Shown: positions 19,536-29,183, counted from the first letter of the stretch. The stretch is 64,000 nucleotides of DNA from Symbiodinium natans (GCA_905221605.1 CAJNDS010000002.1:64001-128000), one strand, 5' to 3'. Numbers and translations: made by a program. Notes: generated from the sequence alone by a model not told the origin.

Positions 19536-20094
19536 CTGAGCTTAGGGGGTTAGGGTTTAGGGTTTAGGGTTTAGGGTTCAGGGTTCAGGGTTCAGGGTTC
19601 AGGGTTTAGGGTTTAGGGTTTAGGGTTTAGGGTTTAAGGCTTAGGGCTTAGGGTTTAGGATTTCGGGTTTGTGCCTGAGACCCTCTTTACCTACAGGTTT
19701 ATGGGTCATACCTACTAGTTAAGGGGTAGTTGCTACTAATCTGCATAGGGAAATTCAAGCCCCTGAACCCCTAAATAACCCCTAAGGTCCCTTAGAAGGG
19801 TCCCTCCTTTAGTCCCTAAACCCTAAACCCTAAACCCTAAACCCTAAACCCCTAAACGGTAAATAGACTCCCAGGTCATGCCTAGGGCCTTAGAGGGTTT
19901 AGGGTTTCGAGGGCGTAGGGCTGCTCAGGGTCGAAGGGGGGCTAAACCTTAAACCCTGTAAGCCCTAAAATCAACACCGGACATCCTAAACCCTAAGCCC
20001 GAAACCCTAAACCTGAACCCTGAACCCTAAACCCTAAACGCCCGAAATCCTATATCCACAGAATTCAGGACAGGGGGGGCGCAGCTTGAGCAAC

Positions 20095-20213
20095 CTTAAC
20101 TCTGGGTCTTGCTGCGGCTCTGCTGCAAGGAACACCGAGGGCCACGTCTGAAACATCCATGCAATTCCAGACATCACCACGGAGAAGTTGTAGTCCTGGC
20201 TGGTTGGGTCACC
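20095..20213 (-). CDS. Gene D exon
   Basis: Donor TTAAG|GTTGCTC. From TTTAG|GGT the frame is open: GDPTSQDYNFSVVMSGIA then WMFQTWPSVFLAAEPQQD and PELR. Starting four residues later, at AACCAG|C, would join exon 20276-20345 in phase. Strong coding signal either way. Confidence 0.6.
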
Positions 20214-20275
20214 CTAAACCCTAAACCCTCAACCCTAAACCCTAAACCCTAAACCCTAAACCCTAAACCCTAAAC

Positions 20276-20345
20276 CCGAACATCGAACTAGGAGGTTCAG
20301 AGGCCGGCCCCGCGGAAAAATATTTGAGACTCTCGACAAAGATTC
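20276..20345 (-). CDS. Gene D exon
   Basis: Acceptor AACGTAG|GA, donor TTCGG|GTTTAGGG. Two open frames: IFVESLKYFSAGPASEPP then SSMFG, or ESLSRVSNIFPRGRPLNL. A diverged copy of its first half lies at about 20865-20900. Confidence 0.5.
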
Positions 20346-20427
20346 CTACGTTGTTAAACCCTAAACCCTAAACCGCTTAGTTTACGCAGGGTCGTGGTCG
20401 GGTTCGGGGTTTTCAGGCGGAACGAAC

Positions 20428-20490
20428 CTAGCATCGACCAGGTCGGACAGGCTCTGCCAGCAGGTTGCGGTGGGGTTTCGGACTACAGGC
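20428..20490 (-). CDS. Gene D exon
   Basis: Acceptor CGGAAG|G, donor GCTAG|GTTCGTTCC. Reads PVVRNPTATCWQSLSDLV then DAR. The most upstream exon I assign to gene D. Confidence 0.5.
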   Translation of the reverse strand, partial: ACSPKPHRNLLAEPVRPGRC

Positions 20491-20559
20491 CTTCCGAAGG
20501 GTTTAGGGTTTAGGGGTTAGGGTTTAGGGTTTAGGGGGTTGAGGGGCTAAGGGCTGAAG

Positions 20560-20990
20560 GTTTTGTGTGTTCAAGATCCCAGGGTTTAGGGTCTTGAGTT
20601 TTGGACAAGTGCGCTGCGGCTCAGATTGGTTGAGAAAGGTATGGCAGCTTGAAGACTTCAGCCATAGGCCCACAGCTACACCGAAAATGGGTTCGAAAAC
20701 AGCTTAGAAGGCTGGAAGCCCCCAAAACGGCCCCGTCTGGGCCAGATAAGGTTGGAAACCCTACTGTCGCTTATTTGGGCCAGATAGGGCCGTAAACAGC
20801 TTGCCACAAAACAGCCCTATCTGGGCAAGTAGGGATGGATTCCAACTTTCTCATCTCAGCTAGCGATTTTCTAAATATCTGAGACTCTCAACAAGTCTTG
20901 CGGTCTTCAAAAAACATAGTTTGACCGAACTTCTAGCTGTGGCTCGAACAAGGGGAACTCTGGTCATAAGTGGTTAGACATGGTGAGACC
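20560..20990. other. Repeat-poor spacer
   Basis: No telomere-like units for about 400 bp. It holds an imperfect inverted repeat (tctgggccagataaggttggaaacc ... ccctatctgggcaagtagggatggattcc) and the diverged exon fragment noted at 20865-20900. A likely gene boundary region. Confidence 0.45.
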
Positions 20991-21103
20991 TAAAAACTAA
21001 ACCCTAAACCCTAAGCCCTAAGCCCTAAGCCCTAAACACTAAACTCTAAACCCCAAACCCTAAACCCTAAACCCTAAACCCTAAACCCTACCTACCTACC
21101 TAC

Positions 21104-21143
21104 CCGTGAACCTTCCAGCATCGCCAACTCCCGACCCCGACCC
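21104..21143 (-). CDS. Gene E short exon
   Basis: Acceptor AAGTTAG|G, donor CACGG|GTAGGTAGG. Reads GRGRELAMLEGSR. The intron starts with a (GTAG)4 run instead of TTTAGGG. Confidence 0.4.
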
Positions 21144-21519
21144 CTAACTTGCTTGTTCTTGGCACGGAAGCATGGGCTCAGGTTGCAGGGTGTTAAGGGT
21201 TTCTGGGTATATGGGGGTTTCCGAAAAAAGGGTGGTTTCCGAAAAAAGGGGTACCCTTTTAAGGGTTCCCATAATAAGAATTCTACTATTTTGGGGTATG
21301 TTAAGGGGCACCCCCCTATTTTTGGAAATACCCATATAGGGTTTCTGGTACCTCCTTCCCCTCAAAAAAAAGTGGATGAACGATAGACGAAAGCAGAACC
21401 GTGAGGTTCCGTGTACCCAATTAATGAATACTTGGGTCCCAAAGTCCCTGTATAGGAAGTACTCTAATCCCAAGAGCCCCATAACCCTATAACCCTAAAC
21501 CCCAAACCCTTTGGCGTTT

Positions 21520-21620
21520 GGGGTTTTCGAGAGCTCCTCCTGGAGCATCCGCGGGGAGACCGTCTGGAGCGCGCCGGTAAACCTCGGAGTTTCGCGATCT
21601 TGCGGGCTGAAGGAGGGCGT
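21520..21620. CDS. Exon-like island open on both strands
   Basis: Minus after TCCTTCAG|: PARSRNSEVYRRAPDGLP then ADAPGGALENP. Plus: VFESSSWSIRGETVWSAP then VNLGVSRSCGLKEG. Both have plausible splice edges. Strand unresolved. Confidence 0.35.
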
Positions 21621-21884
21621 TAGGGTTTGGGGTTAAGGGTTTAGGGTTTTTAAGGCACCTTAGGGGTTATTTAGGGGCTATTTAACACCTTAAAACCTTA
21701 AAGCCTTAAAACCTTAAAACCTTAAAACCTTAAAGCCTTAAAACCTTAAAACCTTAAAACCTTAAAACCTTAAAACCTTAAAATCTTAAAACCCAAAACC
21801 CTATACCTAATAACCCTAAACCCTAAACCCTAAACCCTAAACCTAATGACCCTAAGCCCTAAACCCTAAACCCTAAACCCTAAA

Positions 21885-21950
21885 CCCTCACTTTAAGACG
21901 CAAGACCTCAAGCCCCAGCTGCGAAGGAGAGATCGCGGCCACAGCTTTTT
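21885..21950 (-). CDS. Gene E exon
   Basis: Acceptor GAAAAAG|CT, donor CTTAAA|GTGAGGG. Reads VAAISPSQLGLEVLRLK. Followed at once by a degenerate telomere-like array. Confidence 0.45.
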
Positions 21951-21981
21951 CCCCCAAAAAAAAACAACCTTACACGGAAGA

Positions 21982-22084
21982 CGTTTAGGGTTTAGGGTTT
22001 AGGGTTTAGGGTTTAGGGTTTAGGGTTTAGGGTTTAGGGTTTAGGGTTTAGGGTTTAGGGTTTAGGGTTTAGGGTTTAGGGTTC
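21982..22084. repeat. (TTTAGGG)n array
   Basis: Fourteen to fifteen perfect units with no variants, so probably a recent expansion. Confidence 0.9.
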
Positions 22085-22162
22085 AGAGTCTAGGAGTCCT
22101 TGAACCACAATAAGAATCCTGACCCTAAACCCTAATTTAACCCTAAACCCCAAACCCCAAAC

Positions 22163-22460
22163 CCTCTATACTCTTCATCGGGGCGCTCTGCCACTGCCAA
22201 TAAAAACCCCGGCCGCCCTGGCCGCGCCATCCATCCTGGCATTGACCCTGCCAAGCAGAGTCCCACGCGTGACCCTGCCACGCGTCCTGCCAGTGACCCT
22301 GCCACGCAGGATGATCCTGCTGGCCCTGCCAGTCCTGCCACTGGTCGTTGTGCCAGTGACCATTTCTCATTGGCTTTGGCCGCCTTGGCTTCTGGCCCCC
22401 TCTGAATAAATTGATGTGGGGCTCGCTATCGCTGTACGACAGTACGTTGCCAGTGAGGCA
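22163..22460 (-). CDS. Gene E exon: Trp-Gln-Gly repeat protein
   Basis: The longest clean repeat-type exon here (298 bp). Acceptor CCAATGTAG|TGC, donor GAGG|GTTTGGGG. It begins CLTGNVLSYSDSEPHINL, then a basic stretch and a low-complexity region of W-Q-G/D/H units such as DQWQDWQGQQDHPAWQGH, ending FYWQWQSAPMKSIE. Tandem 'ccctgccacg' DNA repeats underlie it. Trp/Gly/Gln-rich tracts often mediate protein-protein or RNA contacts; no folded domain is visible. Confidence 0.65.
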
Positions 22461-22609
22461 CTACATTGGAGCCTTTTTCTAAACCCGTAAGAAACCCCTT
22501 GGAATAAGTGAGTGCCCTTTCTGGTGAAAGGGGTTCAGTATGAGGGAACTTAAACCCTAAGGAACGGAAATAAGGGCTACCCTAAACCCTAAACCCTAAA
22601 CCCTTACTC

Positions 22610-22671
22610 TTGGTTCCCAGTCCTAGTTTTGGGGCGTCAGGTGTCTCGGCATCTTCGAGTGGGGAAATTTG
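22610..22671 (-). CDS. Gene E exon, acidic linker
   Basis: Acceptor AAGCAG|C; reads ISPLEDAETPDAPKLGLG then T. The 3' edge meets GAGTAAGGG, so a GA donor is likely. Lies just upstream of the W-Q-G exon and probably belongs to the same protein. Confidence 0.45.
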
Positions 22672-22837
22672 CTGCTTGGGCTTTGAGGTTTGAGGGTTTT
22701 GGTATGCCACCGCCCCAAGGCGTAAGCCCTAAACCCGAAACCCTAAACCCTAAAGCCCTAAACCCTAACTCCTAAACCCTAAACCCTGAACCCTAAACCC
22801 TGCAGTCAGCCCTATGAACCTTAGGGTGGTCATTTAT

Positions 22838-22912
22838 TGGTTCCCTGAGAGAATGGGTACTCCGCGTAGTCCCTTGAAAGAAGCCGAGGCTTCCACATGC
22901 AGAACTCCCTTC
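22838..22912 (-). CDS. Possible C-terminal exon
   Basis: Reads EFCMWKPRLLSRDYAEYP then FSQGTNK and TGA after CGAAG|G. If the TGA is used it ends a gene just upstream of the W-Q-G exon; if not, a splice site was missed. Confidence 0.35.
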
Positions 22913-23008
22913 GAAGGACCTTATGAGGGGGTTTAGGGTTTAGGGTTTAGGGTTTGGGGTTTAGGGTTTAGGGCTTAGGGTTTAGGGTTTGGGGTTTAGG
23001 GTTTAGGC

Positions 23009-23076
23009 ATCGCCTGCCAACCAAGGAACATCAGTAGCAGCGACACCAGCACGATGGGCCGCACCGTCCTCGAAAA
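23009..23076 (-). CDS. Exon, transmembrane segment, GC donor
   Basis: Acceptor GTTCTCTTCGAG| with a pyrimidine tract; reads FSRTVRPIVLVSLLLMFL then GWQA. The donor is GAT|GCCTAAACCC, a GC built from a CCCTAAA unit. Pairs in phase with exon 23223-23288. Confidence 0.55.
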
Positions 23077-23222
23077 CTCGAAGAGAACCCCAAGCCCGAA
23101 ACACTGACATGCATACAGCCCTAAACGCCCTAAACACCTAGACCTCCTAAACCCCAAACCCTAAACCCCAAACCCCAAACCCTAAACCCTAAACCCCAGG
23201 CCCTAAACCCTACACCCTGAAC

Positions 23223-23288
23223 CCCCACGTGGCTCCGGAGGCCCATGCACAAAACGCTGACCAAAGGACCAGTGACAATTAGCACCAG
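23223..23288 (-). CDS. Exon, transmembrane segment
   Basis: Exactly 22 codons in phase 0: LVLIVTGPLVSVLCMGLR then SHVG. Acceptor AAATTCAG|CTG, donor GGG|GTTCAGGG. Joins exon 23009-23076 in frame. Confidence 0.6.
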
Positions 23289-24014
23289 CTGAATTTGGGA
23301 TTGGGATGAGGTATTTGTTTAGGGGGTTTGTGAGATTTAGAGGGTTTAGGGCTTAGGGTTTCGGGTTTAGGGCCCCTAAACCCTAAACCCTAAGCCCTAC
23401 TTGGAAGCACGCTTCGACGTAGTAAGTAGGGTTAGTAAGTTGGGTTCTGGGAAGTATTCAAGGGCTTCCCAGTCGAGCCTTTGGTTTCGGGCTTGGGGCT
23501 ACTTGTAGGGTTTAGGGTTTAGGGTTTAGGGTTTAGGGTTTAGGGTTTAGGGTTTAGGGTTTAGGGTACTTATTAACCGATTCTAACTGTACTTATAACC
23601 CACTTATAAGCCCCTTCAGTGCCCAACATGGTGAAAAATGGGTTATAAGTACAGCTATTATTGAGCTGATACGAACCTCCAAGTAAGCCCTAAACCCTAA
23701 ACCCTAAACCCTAAACCCTAAACCCTAAACCCTAAACCCTAAACCCTAAACCCTAAACCCTACAAGGTTTGGTTAATAAGTACCATGAACCTCCAAGTAC
23801 TGCACGGTTGGGCTTAGAAACGCCGGGATTCCCAAGCAACCTAGCACTCAAACGGGCTTCGGGTATCAGGGTTTGTGCCTCTCTAAAGGCTGATGGGCCT
23901 TGGCCCTTATAGCGTTTAGGGTTTATCGGGTTTCTAGGGTTTAGGGCTTAGGGTGTGTCTCAGGGGGGGCAGGGTACTGTTTGGCCAGCTCAGTCTAGGC
24001 CATCGAAAGCCCAC

Positions 24015-24107
24015 CTAGAACATCCAATCGGATGGAAATTTCTGTTTGCCCCAGCATTGGTGGCTTGTGCACGAAGCGCATGAAAATCAAGCACGATAAC
24101 ATCAACC
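24015..24107 (-). CDS. Exon with acceptor inside TTTAGGG
   Basis: Acceptor GGGTTTAG|G, donor TCTAG|GTGGGC. Reads VDVIVLDFHALRAQATNA then GANRNFHPIGCS. One of the clearest cases where the repeat supplies the AG. Confidence 0.6.
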
Positions 24108-24471
24108 CTAAACCCTAAACCCTAAACCCTACTTGTTCACGCAATGCATGCTTTTCTTGGTTGCACGGGCGCAGCAGCTTGACGAACGAAATCATGAAGC
24201 CACAGCACGCGCGCAGTTCGAAAATCCACGTTTGGTCTGCAGAACAAGTTCTTTACACGCGAAAATCCTTACGACGTCCACGCAGAAAAAGTCCCGTGCC
24301 GAAAAAGAAACACATCAACGGAAGGTCTAGGTAACCCTAAACCCAAAACCCCTAAACCCCAAACCCCCAAACCCCTGAACCCTCAACCCTACACCCAAAA
24401 CCCCAAAACCCTAAACCCTAAACCCTAACCCTAAACCCTAAACCCCAAACCCTAAACCACAAACCCCAAAC

Positions 24472-24543
24472 AGTTCGCGTAGATCCGAGGCGCACTGGAT
24501 CGGAGACGACACTGAGGAGGGTGGCGAGGTCTGGTTTGGAGGC
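24472..24543 (-). CDS. Exon, possible gene start nearby
   Basis: Acceptor GGTGAG|GCC, donor ACT|GTTTGGGG; exactly 24 codons: ASKPDLATLLSVVSDPVR then LGSTRT. An in-frame ATG-GGT-GAG lies directly upstream (24552), so this could also be a first exon. Confidence 0.55.
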
Positions 24544-24593
24544 CTCACCCATTTAGGGTTTAGGGTTTAGGGTTTAGGGTTTAGGGTTTAGGC

Positions 24594-24671
24594 CTGTTCT
24601 GAGCTTGGTGTATCTTAGGCCAGTTGGGGAAAGTATGCTCACACAGAGCACAAGGATTCCCAGCTGGGGTG
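24594..24671 (-). CDS. Exon, transmembrane segment, GC donor
   Basis: Acceptor CCGAAG|CA; reads PQLGILVLCVSILSPTGL then RYTKLRT. Donor ACAG|GCCTAAAC, again GC from a CCCTAAA-type unit. Confidence 0.5.
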
Positions 24672-24746
24672 CTTCGGTGGAAAGGTTCAGGGTTTAGGGT
24701 TTAGGGCTCGGGTTTCAGGTTAGGGCTGTTGCTTGCTCATTTCTGA

Positions 24747-24782
24747 TGGATGCCTGCTTCTGCGCTCGGAAGCAGGCATCCA
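24747..24782. other. Perfect 14-bp hairpin
   Basis: Stem TGGATGCCTGCTTC (24747-24760) pairs exactly with GAAGCAGGCATCCA (24769-24782) around the loop TGCGCTCG. Much tighter than the degenerate intron elements. Could be a young element or an RNA structure. Confidence 0.6.
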
Positions 24783-25276
24783 CCGAATGAACGAAAACAA
24801 CAACCCTGAACCCTACATTTGGGGTCCCTAGTATATAGCCCTTTCATACACTTTATATTGAAGGGCCCATACTTCAGGGGGGGCCCATGGTTCAAACCCT
24901 ACTTGGAGGTTCATGGTACTTATAAAACCCAGTCATAGCTATTTCGGGGTACTGATTAACCAATTATAACTGTACTTGTAACCCTACGTATCAGCCCCTT
25001 AAGTGCCCTAATAGGGCTATAATTGGGTTAGCAGTACCGTTAGTATTGGGTTAATACGTGCCCTGAACCCTAAACCCTCTTTGCTTCAGCATCTTGCTCC
25101 TAACCATCACTCCCCATAGGTTCTTAACCCGATAACCCTGTATATCCTACACCCTCGAAACCCCATAAACCCTATATACCTCATGCATCCTACAATCCCC
25201 CATGCAAACCCCACCACCCTTAAAACCCCGATGAACCCTACAAAGCCTAAACCCTAAACCCTGAGCCCTATGTAAC

Positions 25277-25333
25277 CCCAAAATCGCTGCCTCCTCTTCG
25301 TCGAGGCCGCTCCAGTTCAGCCAGAGGGCAATC
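25277..25333 (-). CDS. Exon
   Basis: Acceptor TTTGCCACGTGAG|G, donor TTGGG|GTTACATAGG. Reads IALWLNWSGLDEEEAAIL. Hydrophobic start and acidic end. Confidence 0.55.
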
Positions 25334-25746
25334 CTCACGTGGCAAAGACCCTCTAGGGTTTAGGGTTTAAGGGTTTAAGGGTTTAAGGGTTCAAGGGTTT
25401 AAGGGTTTAAGGGTTTAAGCGTTTAAGGGTTTAAGGGTTTAAGAGTTAAATGGTTTAAGGGTGGTTTAAGGGTTTAAGGGCTTAGGGTTCAGGGTTTAGG
25501 CCCCCCCCCCCCTAAAAGCTGTAAAGCCCCTAAGTCTGGAAGCAACTCCCCTGAACCCACCTGCTGAAACTCTGGACGCGACCAACGCTGCACCCCAAAA
25601 GCCCTCTACAACCCCCGACCCCAAAAGCTTCATGTAGGGTTTAGGGTTTAGGGTTCAGGGTTTAGGGTTTAGGGTTTAGGGTTTAGGGTTTAGGGTTTAG
25701 GGTTTAGGGTTTAGGGTTTAGGGTTCAGGGGTATGCGGTTTTCTAC

Positions 25747-25799
25747 CATCCACAGGCACATTGCGCGTAACCATTCAGAAGAGGGATGCCCAGCAGACC
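25747..25799 (-). CDS. Exon
   Basis: Acceptor GGCTGTAG|GG, donor ATG|GTAGAAAAC. Reads SAGHPSSEWLRAMCLWM. Canonical splice sites, one of the few exons here with no telomere-like unit at either edge. Confidence 0.5.
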
Positions 25800-26463
25800 C
25801 TACAGCCCGGAGAACCCAAACCTCGAACCTGGAATTCCTAAAACTTTGGCATGCTCCCCCTGAAACTGGCAGTCCTTAATAGGGATTATAGTACCCATGA
25901 TCGAAAAACCATTAAGGACCCTAAACCCTAAACCCTAAACCCTAAACCCTAAACCCTGAACCCTGAAAATGGAACCCTGAACCCTGAACCCTAAACCCTA
26001 AACCCTAAACCCTAAACCCTAAACCCTAAACCCTAAACCCTAAACCTTAAACCCTAAACCCTAAACCCTAAACCAAACCCTAGCAATGGGAAGCATCCCA
26101 TGCCTCCATCGCTAACCGAAGCACTACTCTGGCCCCCTCTGGAAGTATTTTCTATTTTTATGTATACAAGAAACATGGGAGTATTCAACATACTATTCTT
26201 TAGCAGGGTTCTAAGGGAAGTATGGCCTGAGCCTAAGCCCTAAGCCCCAAATCCCTTAATCCCATAACCCCGAAATCTCTAAATTTAGGGGGGCTTCCTG
26301 GAACCCAAAACAATGTTTCCCAGGAACTTGGATTCTAACGGGGCCAAAACTGAACCAGATGAGACAAAGTGCCCAAAACCCAAAACCCTGTCCTAAAGTC
26401 CTAAACCTGAAAGCCCGAAAACCCTAAACCCTAAACACCCTTTTTAGGAAAATGAGATTCTAC

Positions 26464-26551
26464 CTCTGCGACCCCAAGGAAATCTTCTGTGGCCGGGCGT
26501 CAGCAGCACGAGCTCGGCTAAAGCCAGCCACAGGAAGGGAAGAAAGGGCTC
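26464..26551 (-). CDS. Exon
   Basis: Acceptor TTCCCAAG|GA, donor CAGAG|GTAGAATC. Reads ALSSLPVAGFSRARAADA then RPQKISLGSQ. An internal CTTTAG could be an alternative acceptor. Confidence 0.5.
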
Positions 26552-26559
26552 CTTGGGAA

Positions 26560-26905
26560 GGGTTTAGGGTTTAGGGTTTAGGGTTTAGGGTTTAGGGTTT
26601 AGGGTTTAGGGTTTAGGGTTTAGGGTTTAGGGTTTAGGGTTTAGGGTTTAGGGTTTAGGGTTTAGGGTTTGGGGTTTGGGGTTTGGGGTTTGGGTTTGGG
26701 GTTTGGGGTTTGGGGTTTAGGGTTTAGGGTTTAGGGTTTAGGGCTTAGGTTTAGGGTTTAGGGTTTAGGGTTTTTGGTTTAGGGATCAGGGTTTAGGGCT
26801 TAGGGTTTAGGGTTTAGGATTTTCGGTTTAGGGTTAAATTAGGGTTTGAGGTTTAGGGTTGAGGGTTTAGGGTTGAGGGTTTAGGGTTCTGGGTTGATGG
26901 GGGAC
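26560..26905. repeat. Long (TTTAGGG)n array with TTTGGGG block
   Basis: About 340 bp: perfect TTTAGGG units, an internal run of TTTGGGG, then degenerate TTTAGGG. The middle block shows homogenised variants, as at 11222-11385. Confidence 0.9.
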
Positions 26906-27351
26906 GTCCATGCAGCGTCTTTTCAGAAACATGCACCCCACCCCTTTTTTTAGGCTTCTCCTGTATAAGCCCTAAACTCATAGACCTTCACCTGAGTCCG
27001 GGGTTTTCGAATTGACAGGTGGTGACTTATCTTGCGAGCCCCAGGGCAATAGGCATCTAGTGGGCATTTTCACTTTGGGACCCTGTAGCCCCCTAAACCC
27101 TCTAAAACCCGAGGCCTCAAATCGTTTGATATCCCAGAAAATAACCCCCTTAAACCCGAAACCCGAAACCCGAAACCCGAAACCCTAAACCCTAAACCCT
27201 AAACCCTAAACCTTTAGGGCCTTAGCCCCAAACCCTAAGCCCCAGACCCTAAACAGTAGACCCTAGACCCTAGACCCTAAACCCTAAACCCTAACCCCTA
27301 ACCCGAGACCCTAAATCTGGTCGAGGGTGTGGAGGGCTCGGGGTTTAGTTC

Positions 27352-27445
27352 GTTCTTCAAGCCGCAAGCAGTCATCAGCTCCAGAACCGGAAGCCCTTCA
27401 AACCCCTCTAGAGCCGCAACACTGAATTCCCGCCAAAACATTGCC
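27352..27445 (-). CDS. Exon with acceptor inside TTTAGGG
   Basis: Acceptor GTTTAG|GGCA; reads AMFWREFSVAALEGFEGL then PVLELMTACGLKN. The 3' edge is GAACTAAACC, so a GA donor is inferred. Confidence 0.5.
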
Positions 27446-27641
27446 CTAAACCCTATATAAACCCTAACCCGAAACCCTGAACCCTCTTTCACCTTAGTCC
27501 CTCTCATTTTTCAAAATTGGCACTGGACCAACTTCGTGGGCTGGGCAGTTCGCAGCCTTCGGATCCCTATACACTTAAGGGTACGAGACCACTAAGGGCC
27601 CATGGGGTTTAGGGTTTAGGGTTTAGGGCATGGTTCTGACC

Positions 27642-27923
27642 TCAGATCTTTTCTCCGGCGCACTTGCAGGCTTTAGGTTTAGAGGGCCGGGCGTGTGTGC
27701 TGCCTGTTCTCTCAGTGGAGGTGTGGCTTGTTGGGACTCCGTTCCCTCCAGACCCAAATAGAATCTGACGAGAGGCGACGGACCCTAAACCCCAAACCCT
27801 CAACCCTAAACCCCCAATCCGACGAGAGGCGACAGAGAAGGCAAGAGCACCGAAAGGTGTCCCGCAAACCAGGCCGGCATAGATGAACTTGACCTTGAGG
27901 TGGCGGATAGACAAGAGCACAGC
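27642..27923 (-). CDS. Gene F terminal exon with embedded telomere-like insertion
   Basis: Acceptor ACTGTACAG|GCT; 94 codons open to TGA (27642-27644). Starts AVLLSIRHLKVKFIYAGL, then VCGTPFGALAFSVASR, a likely transmembrane segment, and ends THARPSKPKACKCAGEKI. Residues in the middle come from a 33-bp CCCTAAA-like insert (27783-27815) flanked by 21-bp direct repeats. The insert is 54 bp with one repeat, so it keeps frame if not spliced. Confidence 0.6.
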   Translation of the reverse strand, partial: AVLLSIRHLKVKFIYAGLVCGTPFGALAFSVASRRIGGLGLRVWGLGSVASRQILFGSGGNGVPTSHTSTERTGSTHARPSKPKACKCAGEKI

Positions 27924-28007
27924 CTGTACAGTCTTTGACCCCAAGGCTTCCCTATACCCGTTAACCCTAAACCCTAGACCCTAAACCCTAAACCCTAAAC
28001 CCTAAAC

Positions 28008-28115
28008 CCCCTCAGATTGCCGACTTTTTGTGGGGTTGCTGTGTTTGGGACGGGCTTGAGCCGGCTCGGATTTCAGGTGTCTCTCTGTGTCGGAGTGCCA
28101 GGGAAGCCAACAGCC
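28008..28115 (-). CDS. Gene F exon
   Basis: Exactly 36 codons, phase 0: GCWLPWHSDTERHLKSEP then AQARPKHSNPTKSRQSEG. Acceptor CGTTTAG|GGC, donor GGG|GTTTAGGG: repeat units in opposite orientation supply both ends. Hydrophilic, so probably a loop. Confidence 0.6.
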
Positions 28116-28289
28116 CTAAACGGGCTGTTGTGTTTAGGGATGAGGGTTTGGGGTTTAGGGCTATTGGCTTCATGGTTTAGGGTCTACTGGGCCTTGGGCT
28201 TTTGCGGTTTGGGGCCACTATTGGGTCGTCGGGCTGGGTCGTGGGCTTTAGGCTTAGCGGGGCCTACTGGCCTTGGACTGTAGGGGGCC

Positions 28290-28419
28290 TTATGCTGTTT
28301 CAAGGTAGGTAGGATGGAAGGTGGCTTGAGGAGTGAATGTACAGCGAAATAGTCCTAAATAATGTTGTGGGACCCAATGAGAGGGTGGGTATGTCTCCGT
28401 CGCCTGACAGCTGCTTGAC
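28290..28419 (-). CDS. Open stretch with ATG
   Basis: After TCTCAAG|GCA an ATG opens MSSSCQATETYPPSHWVP, then QHYLGLFRCTFTPQATFH and PTYLETA before TAA. No splice donor chosen. Could be an exon of gene F or a short separate ORF. Confidence 0.35.
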
Positions 28420-28605
28420 ATTGCCTTGAGATGCTGAACCCGAAACTGAAACCCTAAACCCTCAAACCTTGGCTGCCAAAGCCAAAACCGCTTTGCTTCT
28501 AACAGTCCCGAAGCCCTACCCCCCCCCCCCCCTGCCCCCCCTAAAGTTTAGGACCCTCAGTCCTAAACGCTAAACGACATTAGGGTTGAGGGGAAGGGAC
28601 CCTGA

Positions 28606-28782
28606 CGGCTAAACCCCAAACCCCAAACCCCAAACCCCAAACCCTAAACCTAAAACCTAAACCCTAAACCCCTAAACCCTAAACCCTAAACCCTAAACCC
28701 TAAACCCTAAACCCTAAACCCTAAACCCTAAACCCTAAACCCTAAACCCTAAACCCTAAACCCTAAACCCTAAACCCTAAAC
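28606..28782. repeat. (CCCTAAA)n array
   Basis: Mostly perfect units after a CCCCAAA start; ends exactly at exon 28783. Confidence 0.9.
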
Positions 28783-28830
28783 CCAAACTTTGGGGTGCCG
28801 CCGAGGCTCGGCTATGCCACTTTGAGCCGC
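28783..28830 (-). CDS. Gene F short exon
   Basis: Exactly 16 codons in phase 0: AAQSGIAEPRRHPKVW. Acceptor TCACCAG|GCG, donor TGG|GTTTAGGG. Confidence 0.55.
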
Positions 28831-28912
28831 CTGGTGATTCTAGGGTTTAGGGTTTAGGGTTTAGGGTTTAGGGATACGCAGGCTTTCGTACTGTCTTCCC
28901 TGAAGTGAAACG

Positions 28913-28992
28913 TCAGTGGATTTTTGCTGATTGTCCCTGTAGCCGTTTCTCCAAGACACAGCCGCCATGCAGAACAAAGGTGGGGGTTAGTT
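28913..28992 (-). CDS. Possible C-terminal exon
   Basis: Reads TPTFVLHGGCVLEKRLQG then QSAKIH and TGA. Upstream is a TTTGGGG-like repeat read as Gly-Phe-Gly. If real it ends another gene inside what I treat as gene F, so its assignment is doubtful. Confidence 0.3.
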
Positions 28993-29183
28993 TGAGCTTT
29001 TCTTTTTTTGGGGGGATTTCGGGTTCAGGGTTTAGGGTTTTTGGTTTGAGTTGTCGCTGTGACCCTTGCTCCCGTACCCAAAGCCCAACACCCACCCAAA
29101 ACGACCCAAAAACCCTCAACCCCAAACCCCAAACCCCAAACCCCAAACCCCAAACCCCAAACCCCAAGCCCTAAACCCTAAAC

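Noticed and set aside
24133-24330. Plus-strand 65-codon ORF
   Set aside because: No splice edges and the minus strand is not clearly coding either; possibly an intergenic T-rich/A-rich leader region, left unannotated.
28905-29174. Plus-strand 89-codon ORF
   Set aside because: Its second half is CCCAAACCC repeat read as Asn-Pro-Lys-Pro; only the minus strand offers an exon-like stretch here, itself weak.
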